Source: Strigamia acuminata (lineage: Eukaryota > Arthropoda > Chilopoda > Geophilomorpha > Linotaeniidae). Taken from it: 64,000 nucleotides of DNA. Below the pieces are notes generated by a model that did no database searches, was not told the origin of the DNA, and saw only the letters and a list, made by a program, of their open reading frames with translations. Position numbers and translations under genes: made by a program. This document shows, piece after piece, positions 52,235 through 62,745 of the stretch (the first letter of the stretch is position 1; every line of letters begins with the position of its first letter). Location: positions 2,753,605 through 2,817,604 of the forward strand of contig OX442321.1 of the NCBI GenBank assembly GCA_949358305.1, given 5' to 3'.

Positions 52235-53899
52235 TGTGACAAATTAGCAATAGATGGCGCCACTAGTACTAGCGGCAAATTCAACCTCGAACTTACTATT
52301 TTACATAGAAATAGTTCACAAACATATTATTATGTTTGATACGACCAAATGTGATTCACATCGATAATATAAAGATATATTATCAATACTTAATAAGATA
52401 AAATAGGTGTTACTGCTTTATCACGGGTACGCGACATGAAACCCATTTTCAGAATGTATTTCCGTTCTGTGTATCCATTTCCTGTCCCCGGTATCCAGTT
52501 CCGGTTTGTGCTAAAAGATTAGCATAATCCCAATTTGCATCTCCGTATCCACTTCCTGCGATACGAGATTGGTGGAACTTAATCCCACCGAGTATAAAAC
52601 TCCCTGACAACAGGAAGTTAACCAGTCTTTATTTCTGGTTATTTGGTATGTTCCGCATGTCAAATAACTGTTTCTTACTCAGGGCATGGTCCTACTGGAC
52701 CATGCATAGCATGGCTCTGCTGAGCCATGCAACCCCCGTCAACTGAAGACGAAGTTCGGACTGTTAATGTTTCCGTCAAACGGTCTTGCCGAGGAGAAAG
52801 CCTCCCGCATAAGTATCCTCGTGGTCGGACAATAGAATCACGTGTGATACCAAAGTATTTAGTAACCGTCAGTAGCACTGTTACTGAAAGAGATTGACTC
52901 CATCACTTGATGGTGCCAAAGCAGTCTGCATGCAAAGCATGCAGTTACCGCCAGTAGCACTATGTGTTTGGGAATGTTATATCTCTTCGGTGATGGTGCC
53001 AAAGCAGTCTACTTACGAGTAGTATCTCGGGTGATTAATTCTGTTGTGCAGAACTGCGGGCTATATCCCCCTGAATACCAGTGCCGTCTCTCACCGCACT
53101 GTTATTTAGGGCACGCGCGATACTGTTCTGCTCAGCAAGGCGAACTTTGACGGCAATTGTGTGTTGCGATGTTTAACCTTTATTATATTTTGTAGTTGAT
53201 AAAAAACCTTAATTGTTTAAACTTGGCAACAAGTTAACAACCGAAGTAAGTCACGAGACTTATTTCACTGTATGACGAATCAAATTCGTAACAATAAATT
53301 GAATACAATTTATTGAGTTAATTTATTAAACTCACAACATCGCGAATTAAATATAATTCGCAAGCGGAATCTTGAAGAATAAATGACTTCATTTATTCAT
53401 TACCAAATTCCAACTTTAGTTGTGGCGGTGCACATGAGTCAACCGCACCTCTCGGATCGAACCAAACAGCATTACACGGACCATTACACCAGATACGAAC
53501 CAGGAACGCGAAGGGACGCGAAGGAACCAGTTCCACGATTACGGAGGGCCGACGGAAGCCGCGAGGACACAGCCAGCCCGGCTACGCGTAGATGACATCT
53601 TTTAACTTGGTCGAGCGGGCGTTTTGCCGTTCCCGAACCCCGGATCACCAATAACCGTAATCCTATTATTTTAGGGCTGTTTTACAGCCAATTTCATGTA
53701 TAGTTTAACTTGTATTTAACTTGCCAAATGTCGGCATTAGTTTATGTATAACTTTTAGATTTGATTCTATTGTTTGACAACAATAAATGTAGTGTTTTGA
53801 GAAACTTGTTGTCTTTATTTTATCTCGTATTATTCACTATTTCACGCGACTTATACCCGGTACTATCATGCGATAGGAGTTGTGGTCGTCACCGTCACA
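52235..53899 (+). repeat. 3' LTR (1,665 bp)
   Basis: Same length and ends as the 5' LTR but with many substitutions, concentrated in blocks (for example 52310-52470). It carries a 70-codon ORF at 53383-53595 that is also intact in the inverted copy (57006-57218, minus strand) but frame-shifted in the 5' LTR. It is preceded by the polypurine tract AAGGGGGATG. Confidence 0.9.
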
Positions 53900-54069
53900 C
53901 CCACATCCGCTTAGCACATGGAATTCAACGTGGAATTGAGCAACGGACTTAAATTAATAATGTTTTCCTAAAAAAAAATTTACAAATTTACAAATTCCTT
54001 CAAAAAAATAAAAATTCCAGCACTAACACATTTGGAATAATTAATTTATCCGGATAATTGGCAGCATAT
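53900..54069 (-). pseudogene. duplicated fragment of scaffold-gene exons 3-4
   Basis: 170 bp at about 95% identity, same orientation, to 38711-38880: most of exon 4, intron 3 and part of exon 3 of the KIND domain. Homology begins at the exact base after the 3' LTR and ends at GGCAGCATAT. Because the intron is included, it is a DNA-level duplication, not a retrocopy. Confidence 0.85.
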
Positions 54070-54655
54070 AATTTTTACATGATTATTACCCATTTTTCAT
54101 ACATAAAAAACGTATTTATAAAATGTTAACAACATGCATTTTTAAAAATATTCACTAAATAGCATGCATATATTTTTTTGATGTGCACAGAAAAACATAC
54201 ATTTATTTAAATTATATTCATTGAGAAACAAGCATTTCTTTAAAAAATATTCCTAGAGATGTAAGAATTTTTTTAGAAGATAATCACTAATTTTATAATA
54301 TATTCACAAAAAAATAAGTAGCTGCATTCGAAAACTCTAAAACGTATGCAAAACTCGTTTTGTGTTTGTACGTGACGTCCTTCCCATTGAATAACATGGG
54401 AATGCTACTGATTTTAATATATTCACTAAAAACTTACACTTTATTAAAAAATATTAACCTTGAAAAAATACCATTTCCACTAAAACAAAGCCAATGCCCA
54501 GTGGAAATGCTCACAAGCAAAAAATATGGATTTGTGTTAAAAAATAGTAGCAATTACTAACCCTGTCTTTGCCTAAGTATTGCTGTTAAGCTAGCTAATG
54601 AGCAATGCTCATTTCTTTAGTCCTTGTCCTGTTTCTTGCTGGATTCCTCTTTTAA
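54070..54655. other. intergenic, nothing recognised
   Basis: AT-rich, weakly repetitive (AAAAATATTCACTAA-like words recur). No domain-bearing frame. Confidence 0.4.
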
Positions 54656-54659
54656 CGGT

Positions 54660-56176
54660 TGTGACGGTTACACTGTCATACACTTTGCTAGTTAAGGACG
54701 ATTATTTCGTCAATAGATGGCGTTCTCGTGTGTTAGCGGTAATTTTGAATTTCGATCTTTTTTAAGTGATTTAATATATAAATCATTATTTATATATCAA
54801 GATCACTTTAGTTTACAGCTATTAAAGGTTTAAAAGGTTGTTCCATTCAGTTTACTACATAATTCTATTGAATTATGTATAAACTTCACACCTAGTGTAG
54901 ATATCCTTCATTAACACTGTGAGTAGATTTCCATTACGGATTATAGTCAAAGACTTAATCCGAAATGTATCCTGTGTATCCAGCTCCTAGGACGGACCTA
55001 GTAGAAGACTATGTCCTGGCTATCCACTTCCTAGAGCCTAGGATTGGAAGGATTTAGGTGACCAGTGATCCCATTGGATCAATGATTAGCTTATTGTCCA
55101 GTACGGGTATATATTCCGTGTAAACCGGAAATATCTCGCTCTTGTCCTGTTTTTGTTCTTGTTTGATACTGATATTACTTGAGCGCATTTTATACTTCAC
55201 TTCGATCCGACAGTCCGTTGTAGAAATACTTTGTATTTAGTGTAAGCATCTAGAGTGGGTAGAAGACTCACAGACACACAGCTCGCCTCTTCATGCCAAC
55301 ATCCCGTTGTAGAAATCGTAAGTTTACTTGCATTTAAGTGTAGATTCTAGAGTGGGGTACAACCCACAGACGCACTCCCTCCGCTTCATGCCAACATCCC
55401 GTTGTAGAATGTAGAATCTAGAGTGGAGTATTTATGTTTCACAGACGCATTATCAGAGTAATCGACGTGGAGTAATTTCCCGGTTACTCTCCCGCCAGCC
55501 AGAACCGAGTGGAGTAATTTCCCGGTAATGGATAACCTTTCCTACGAGAAACTGCTGATTCAATTCGCTGTTGGACGATGGAACATCTTAATTATTATTT
55601 TAATGTTGATTGCACTTGGGGCAAAAATAGCTCGGCGCTATTTTAATTTATCTTTCGTTTTTACAGTTATATATTTCACGTCGCGAATATAATATCATGT
55701 TAAATTCTATTGAATTTACATGAATATTTATTCTAATTGTTTCGTCATATTTATGACCGCGCTTTGCAATTATTATCCGAATAATAATTACAAGTGTGAC
55801 GACTGCAAAAAAGTCAACCGCACCTCTCGGATATAATTCACATAAGCCTAACCATTACACACCTTTCAGAACTAGCCCAGGAACCACGAAAATCTATACT
55901 AAGACGACATCTTTTACGTCCCGACAATAAGACCGATACACATTCTTGTTGCCCGACTGAAAACCGCAAATGATATTATTATAGGGCTTTTGCCGACCGA
56001 TTGTATAGTTTAACTTGCAGAATTTCGACCATTTGTCGGTCTAGTATTTATATAAGTTCAAACCGGAATAAATTGTCATATGATTTGAGAAATCACAAGC
56101 CTCCGTATTTTACACTTTCACACAAGTTCTCGCTCTAATTCTCTAGCAATTGTATCTCGCAAAGTCAATCGTCACA
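54660..56176 (+). repeat. solo LTR of a related LTR-retrotransposon family
   Basis: Starts TGTGACGGTTACAC, ends CAATCGTCACA (perfect 7-bp terminal inverted repeat), flanked by CGGT on both sides (54656-54659, 56177-56180). It shares with the 1,665-bp LTRs the words CAATAGATGGCG near the start and AAGTCAACCGCACCTCTCGG near 55813. Between 55208 and 55460 there are three tandem units marked by CCCGTTGTAGAAA and TCTAGAGTGG. No internal region remains, so it arose by LTR-LTR recombination. Confidence 0.85.
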
Positions 56177-56180
56177 CGGT

Positions 56181-56702
56181 AGACTGACTAGGGCATCTAT
56201 CTTGAATGATTCATTCCAGTGGCCAAATAAATCATGTGTTCAGTCATGATTGGAGGAATTTATCAATCAGCCACTTAATGCAATTGAATTATCATTTCAG
56301 TGATGTAAATAACATCATTTCCTGTGGCTGATAAGATATTTCAGCCACATCAACCAAATAATTATTCACTTTTTATGGAGTTAAGCCAAATGACTTTCAT
56401 GAATTAGGGGCCGTCCATAAATTACGTAACGCCTGGAGGAGGGAAAGGGGGTTTCAAATTTTGTTACGGGTTGTTATGACGGGGAAGGGAGGGGGGTTTC
56501 TTAATAATGTTACGTAACAAAAAGTAAAAATTTTACTTTTATTGTTTCAATTTATTATTATTGTGAATTTTAAATTTTTGTACGAGAAGTCAAATTTGGA
56601 TTTTAATTTTGAATGTATCAAATGCAATTACATGATTTAATAGAACTTTTGAAATGCAATAATGATATTTGCGGATAAATATTTGAATCCCTGATTTACA
56701 AT
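56181..56702. other. intergenic with one DNA-transposon end
   Basis: No gene. AGGGGCCGTCCATAAATTAC at 56407 looks like a widespread invertebrate DNA-transposon terminus, and a related inverted word (TAATGTTACGTAACAAAAAG) follows at 56505; no complete element was resolved. Confidence 0.4.
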
Positions 56703-58367
56703 TGTGACGGTGACGACCACAACTCCTATCGCATGATAGTACCGGGTATAAGTCGCGTGAATTAGTGAATAGTAACGAGATAAATAAATACAACAGAGTT
56801 ATCAAAACAAGACATTTATTGTTATCAAACAATATAAACAAATCTGAAGTTATACAAATGACTAATGCCGACATTTGGCAAGTTAAATACGAGTTAAACT
56901 ATACAAATAATTGGCTGTGAAACAGCCCTAAAATAATATGATTACGGTTATTGGTGGTCCTGGGTTCGGGAACGGCAAAACGCCCGCTCGACCGAGTTAT
57001 AGATGTCATCTACGCGTAGCCGGGCTGGCTGTGTTCTCGCGGCTTCCGTCGGCGCTTCGTAATCGTGGAACTGGTTCCTTCGCGTTCCTTCGCGTTCCAG
57101 GTTCGTATATCGTGTAATGGTCCGTGTAATGCTTCTTGGTTCGATCCGAGAGGTGCGGTTGACTCATGTGCACCGCCACAACTAGGGTTGGAAATTGGTA
57201 ATGAATAAATGAAGTCATTTATTCGCCAAGGTTCCGCTTGCGAATTATATTTAATTCGCGAGGTTGTGAGTTTAATAAATTAACTCAATAAATTGTATTC
57301 AATTTATTGTTACGAATTTGATTCGTCATACAGTGAAATAAGTCTCGTGACTTACTTCGGTTGTTAACTTGTTGCCAAGTTTAAACAATTAATGTTTGTT
57401 ATCAACTATAAAATAAATTAGGGTTAAAACATCGCAACACACAATTGCCGTCAAAGTTCACCTTGCCGAGCAGAACAGTATCGCGCGTGCCCTAAATAAC
57501 AGTGCGGTGAGAGACGGCACTGGTACTCAGGGGGATATAGCCCGCAGTTCTGCACAACAGAATTAATCACCCGAGATACTACTCATAAGTAGACTGCTTT
57601 GGCACCATCACCGAAGAGATATAACTTTCCCAAACACATAGTGCTACTGGCGGTTACTACATGTTTTGCATGCAGACTGCTTTGGCACCATCAAGTGATG
57701 GAGTCAATCTCTTTCAGTAACAGTGCTACTGACGGTTACTAAATACTTTGGTATCACACGTGATTCTATTGTCCGACCACGAGGATACTTATGCGGGAGG
57801 CTTTCTCCTCGGCAAGACCGTTTGACGGAAACATTAACAGTCCGAACTTCGCCTTCAGTTGACGGGGGTTGCATGGCTCAGCAGAGCCATGCTATGCATA
57901 GTCCGGTAGGACCATGCCCTGAGTAAGAAACAGTTATTTGACATGCGGAACATACCAAATAACCAGAAATCAAGAACTAACTTAACTTCCTGTTGTCAGG
58001 GAGTTTTATACTCGGTGGGATTAGGTTCCACCAATCTCGTATCGCAGGAAGTGGATACAGAGATGCAAATTGGGATTATGCTAATCTTTTAGCATAAACC
58101 GGAACTGGATACCGGGGACAGGAAATGGATACACAGAACGGAAATACATTCGAAACTGTGTTTCTCGTCATGTATCCGCGATAAAGCAAGAATACCTGCT
58201 TTATCTTATTGAATAATGATAATATATCTTTATATTATCGATCTAAATTATATTTAGTCATAGCAAACATAACAATATGTTTGTGAACCATTTCTATGTA
58301 AAATAGTAAGCTCGAGGTTGAATTTGCCGCTAGTACTAGTGGCGCCATCTATTGCTAATTTGTCACA
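56703..58367 (-). repeat. LTR of the inverted copy (1,665 bp)
   Basis: Starts and ends as in the full-length element. In its U3 part it is closer to the 5' LTR (40750) than that LTR is to its own 3' partner; further on it is closer to the 3' LTR. Stem changes in the hairpins are G-U-compatible (GGACTATGC, CATGTAG). Confidence 0.85.
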
Positions 58368-58734
58368 CATCCCCCTTAATAACTAAACATATACTCTTAT
58401 ATTTTATGTTATTCTTTTAGGAATATCTTTTGTGTCAAATTCATCCGTATTAATAAATATTTTATTTTCCAATATTTATAAGGTCCATGAGTGTTTTTAA
58501 TAAACATGTTCTTATCTTTAGGATGCTCAAAAATTGTTTTTATTTTCTCCTTACAGAGACGGTTATAAAAATAATTTGGTTATTAAAAAAATAAACATGA
58601 AGTCAGTCTCTTATATCGAGGAAGCACTTCTTACAAAAATCTTAGTTAAAGTAATTTTCGGTTACGTATTATTCTCTTTTATCACAGAACACACAAACAA
58701 ACTGTTAATTTTTTTTTTTAAATTCGTACACAGC

Positions 58735-59795
58735 TTAATCTTGACCTTTTTCGGTCTCCGTGGCGGGCTTTTGCCTATCCTTCGAAGAGGAACTTTTGCC
58801 ACGTTTTTTGACGGGAAGAGGTTCTTCCGGTTGTCGGTCTATGAAAAATGCAGTGGTCGCAACAACTTCCGTGGCGATGGGAGTCTCGGGTGCTTTATCC
58901 CCTGCTTCCGGCTGATCAGTCGATCCGTCTTCTTCATTGATCATCTTTTTGAGGTCTTCGTAGATGTCAATTAGGGATGAGAACGGGACCGGGACCGGTC
59001 CCGGTCCCGGTCCCGTCCCGGTCCCGCAGCGGGATTCGGGACGGGACGGGACTGGATAAATCTATTTCACGGGATTCGGGACGGGACGGGACTGATAATT
59101 TTTGCCTTATGCGGGATTCGGGACGGGACGGGACTTGGTGAAGTTTCATTTTATCATATTTATTGATCATATTTGATCATATTTGATTAAATTTGATCAT
59201 ATTTGATCATATTTGATCACATTTGATCATATTTTAACGTTATACGCGCGTATTACGTTGACGTTATACGCGCATATTACGTTCTGGACTCGAAAAATCG
59301 GCACATTTCGGGACACGGGACGGGACGGGACGGGAAAAATTTGGACATTCGGGACACGGGACGGGACGGGACTGAAAAAATTTGGACATTCGGGACACGG
59401 GACGGGACGGGACGGGAAAAATTTGGACATTCGGGACACGGGACGGGACGGGACCCCAAAATTGGTCAAGTTCTCATCCCTAATGTCAATCACCGGGGGC
59501 AAAACCAGGATCCAGCCTTCGCATATTTGATTTTTTAGTTCATCTGCGATTTTTCCCACGAGCAGATTCCAAAGGTGCTCCAAAATGTTGAAGCCCTCGA
59601 TGCGACGCGGATTTAAGATCATTTGCATGATCCTAGTCACATATCCTACGATTATTTGATCGGGTAGACCCGTAACCAATTGACGAGAAATTATAATTGC
59701 AAGTCGAGCCACGATGGGGTAGTAGTATTCAACCTCCCAAACAAATAACTGTCCTATCTTGGTGTTCGGAGGAACTTGGTAAGGTTCAATTAAAG
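58735..59795 (-). pseudogene. interrupted 3' fragment of the retrotransposon third ORF
   Basis: Two blocks (59483-59795 and 58735-58971) match the C-terminal 180 residues or so of the intact ORF at 50263. They are separated by a 511-bp MITE that introduces stop codons. The N-terminal two thirds, including the cysteine cluster, are absent. Confidence 0.85.
58972..59482. mobile_element. hAT-type MITE with GGGACGGGAC minisatellite
   Basis: Terminal inverted repeats TAGGGATGAGAAC (58972) and GTTCTCATCCCTA (to 59482). An exact 8-bp target duplication ATGTCAAT lies at 58964-58971 and 59483-59490, diagnostic of hAT-type insertion. Inside are two blocks of CGGGACGGGACGGGAC repeats and a central TTTGATCATA array (59150-59235). 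Non-coding. It inserted into the third ORF of the truncated retroelement. Confidence 0.9.
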
Positions 59796-59998
59796 GGGAA
59801 TAGCCAAGGTTTTTAAAAACACAAACTTTTGTGTTTTTCTTACTTATGTAGTTGAAACCTATCTTCAAATCAATTTTTATTAAAAAATTTCAATTCTAAG
59901 CTATTAAAATCATTCATTGAAAATGGCAAAAATGGTTACTTTCACCGCAACACTTCAATTGGAAAATTTCCGAATTTCACCACTAGAGGTCGTCGTCG

Positions 59999-60006
59999 TG
60001 ACGTCA
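59999..60006 (+). promoter_or_regulatory. CRE-like site upstream of the THAP gene
   Basis: A perfect palindromic TGACGTCA, 81 bp upstream of the THAP start codon, in the 290-bp gap between the retroelement fragment and the gene. It is a candidate CREB/ATF promoter site. Confidence 0.45.
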
Positions 60007-60087
60007 TTTGCACCAAGACATAGATTCTTCTAATCTGTGACAGAGCAGGTGTATTTTTAGCACGTTGTGATCTTCTCGTTTACAATA

Positions 60088-62745
60088 ATGGTTTGTTGTG
60101 TTGCGCACGGATGCAGTAATGGACAGAACTCTGGTGCTTCTTTTCACCGATTTCCAAAAGAAAAGAAAAGATTATCAAATTGGCTTAAGAGAATGAACAG
60201 AAGTAATTTGAAACCGACTGCCAGAAGTTTACTTTGTAGTGTCCATTTTAATGATGACTGTTTTGTTATTTCACCAAATTTAATTCATTCTCTTGGAATA
60301 AAATGTGGTCGAATGCAATTAAAAAGGGATGCAATTCCCACAATTTTTGATAAAAAAGTAGTTGAGAAAAAAAATAAAAGTTTGGCCTATCAAAAACGCA
60401 GGAATTTAGAGGTACAGTATAAGTCTAATAAATAGGGTTGCATCAAATATTTGGTTCGTATATGATTTTTCACCCTAAAATTTGTTTTTTTTATCTTGAA
60501 AGTCGTATTATTCCACTACAAAATAATTTTTTTCCACCCGAAAATCTTTTTCTTTTTCGAAAATACGGAAAATCGTGCTACTCAACCCGAAATTCCTCTT
60601 TCTTCACACAAAAATCTTTTTTTTTTATCCAAAAATCGTTTTTATTTTCATCGAAAATCGTTTTTTCAAACTAAAAATACGAAAAATCGTGCTACTCAAC
60701 CCGAAATTCCTTTTTCTCCACCTTTTTTTTACCCTAAAATCGTTTTTCTTTTCATCGAAAATCGTTTTTTCAACCTAAAAATACGAAAAATCGTGCTACT
60801 CAACCCGAAATTCCTCTTTCTCCACCTTTTTTTTACCCTAAAATCGTTTTTCTTTTCATCGAAAATCGTTTTTTCAACCTAAAAATACGAAAAATCGTGC
60901 TACTCAACCCGAAATTCCTCTTTCTCCACCTTTTTTTTACCCTAAAATCGTTTTTCTTTTCATCGAAAATCGTTTTTTCAACCTAAAAATACGAAAATTC
61001 GTGCTACTCAACCCAAAATTCCTCTTTCTCCACCTTTTTTTTTTACCCTAAAATTGTTTTTCTTTTCACCGAAAATCGTTTTTTCAACCTAAAAATAAGA
61101 AAAATTTTTCTACTCAACCCGAAATTCCTCTTTCTCCACCCAAAAATCTTTTTTTTTTATCCAAAAATCGTTTTTCTTTTCATCGAAAATCGTTTTTTCA
61201 ACCTAAAATACGAAAAATCGTGCTACTCAACCCGAAATTCCTCTTTCTCCACCTTTTTTTTACTCTAAAATCGTTTTTCTTTTTATCGAAAATCGTTTTT
61301 TCAACATAAAAATCGTGGTTTTGTCCCAAACTTTGATTTTCTAAAAATAATTTTCGGTTATTCAGATTAATTGATATTCGGAGCAACCCTATTAATAAGC
61401 AAATTATAAAATTTATTTGTGTAATTAACTTTAAAAATTCTTGCAGCTTATGAAAGAAGTGACAGCTGGCAAACAGAAAAATGTTGAGACAGTTGAAAAT
61501 GTTTTACCACTGTTTGCAGAGACAGTTGAAAATATAGAAAACAGTTTTATACCAATAAATGTTGAAATTGAAATGGTAATTCATTTATTTACTTGTGCTT
61601 CATTTATTATTTTACTTGTAATTATTTTTATTATTTTTTTTTAGTTTGCTGATAAAAGTTTTCAAACTTGTCCTCTGGTTCAACACAGGGGTACTCAATG
61701 TTCTAGACAAATAAACAAATGGAGCAGAGGAGTACAAGTTGGATGTTCCACAACCTCAGTAAGCATTGGAATTCAATGCCAGATCGAAGACGATCTTAAT
61801 TGTGAAAATGAATTTACGAATGGGATTGAAAACTTAAAAGAAATGGATGATTATGAGGAAATGGATGATTTTGAGGAAATGGATAACTTAGAAGAATTAA
61901 TTACTAATAAATCAGACGATGATCCTGATTTTGAACCGGATGTTTTTGAAGATGCTGATTATGAAATGTGAGTGTGTGTGTGTACATGAAATTTATTGGT
62001 TAATTGATTTTAAATGTAATCTAGAAAAGAAGAATTACAAGACAGCTATCTAGTAGGCACTGAACCTAAATTTATAGTGTATGCAAGTGCACTGAGATCC
62101 CTGTTAGATGTATGCAGACAATGTTTAGAGAAGTGCGTTGTTACTGTTACGAAAAAAAATGGGAGCTTGGTTATGCTAAAACAAATATGTACTTGTGGAC
62201 ACACATGGTCGTGGTCTAGTCAACCAATGCATCATCAAATGCCATTAGGTGACTTAGAACTGGCTGCTGGCATTTTCTTTTCAGGAAGTAGTCCTGTTAA
62301 AGCTCTAAGCATGTTTAAATCTTTAAACGTGTGTTGCATGTCTCAGCGTACATATTCTCGAATGCAAAGCCATTATTTGCTTCCTGCAACATACAATGTT
62401 TGGCGTCGTGAACAAGAAAATCTGTTAAAAGATCTTCACACTCGTGAATTAGCATTGGGCACTGATGGCCGATGTGATTCACCGGGGCATTCTGCCAAGT
62501 ATATGCAATATACTTTAATGGACTTAGGTCGTAACAAGGTGATTGGGCTCCAACAAATTCAGGTAAATATAATTTGTTTTTGAACCACAAATAAACAACA
62601 TAGTTTATTTAATTAATGGCATTTTCTCACTGTTTAGTGCAATGAAGTTACTAGCTCAAATGCAATGGAATTAGAGGCATTGAAGCGCAGTTTGAATTTC
62701 TTTGATGAGAGGGGGATTAAGGTTTGCAGTATCACTACAGACCGT
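60088..62745 (+). pseudogene. THAP zinc-finger / transposase-like gene, truncated by an LTR
   Basis: Five exons: 60088-60411, 61447-61575, 61645-61967, 62025-62562, 62638-62745 (all GT-AG, phases 0, 0, 2, 0; 474 codons before the break). Exon 1 encodes a complete THAP domain: MVCCVAHGCSNG, SFHRFPKEKKRLSNWLKRMN, LLCSVHFNDDCF and C-terminal AIPTIFDK (C2CH zinc finger, sequence-specific DNA binding). Exons 2-3 are acidic linkers with a three-fold EEMDD repeat. Exons 4-5 carry a transposase-like domain of a family often fused to THAP: GHTWSWSSQP, LAAGIFFSGSSPVKALSMF, the conserved TDGRCDSPGHSAKYMQYTLM, and NAMELEALKRSL ... CSITTDR. At TTDR (62745) an LTR begins and the conserved continuation is lost. 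It is either a domesticated gene or an old DNA transposon. Confidence 0.8.
60570..61315. repeat. about 107-bp tandem repeat in intron 1 of the THAP gene
   Basis: Six to seven units, each with ACGAAAAATCGTGCTACTCA, CCCGAAATTCCTCTTTCTCC, CCCTAAAATCGTTTTTC and CATCGAAAATCGTTTTTTCA. They fill most of the 1,035-bp intron. Confidence 0.8.

Larger units (their letters stand above)
40750..53899 (+). mobile_element. full-length Ty3/gypsy-type LTR retrotransposon
   Basis: A 13,150-bp element: 5' LTR 40750-42414, tRNA-Gln primer site 42417, gag, pol, a third ORF, polypurine tract about 52225-52234 (AAGGGGGATG), 3' LTR 52235-53899. Domain order protease-RT-RNase H-integrase places it in Ty3/gypsy (Metaviridae-like). 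Both LTRs start TGTGAC and end GTCACA. The flanks ACAC (40746-40749) and CCCAC (53900-) do not form a target duplication, and the two LTRs differ at many positions, so it looks like a recombinant of two elements. Pol and ORF3 are intact; gag has one frame break. Confidence 0.9.
56703..59795 (-). mobile_element. inverted, 5'-truncated copy of the 13-kb LTR element
   Basis: Reverse orientation: LTR 56703-58367 (1,665 bp), polypurine tract just above it, the 3' end of the third ORF at 58735-58971, and its continuation at 59483-59795. Similarity stops near 59795, within the third ORF (at the codons for IEPYQVPPNTK). Gag, pol and the 5' LTR are missing. The third ORF is interrupted by a hAT-type MITE (58972-59482). 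Confidence 0.9.

Noticed and set aside
52675-53150. Short frames inside the LTRs on either strand (for example at 52675 and 57723)
   Set aside because: They overlap conserved hairpins and repeat in each LTR; no coding evidence except the 70-codon ORF noted separately.
54360-54560. 66-codon frame between the exon duplicate and the solo LTR
   Set aside because: AT-rich low-complexity sequence with no domain or homologue in the window.
59227-59868. 213-codon minus-strand frame joining MITE and third-ORF sequence
   Set aside because: It is a chance fusion across the MITE insertion (Pro/Ser/Arg repeats come from the GGGAC array).
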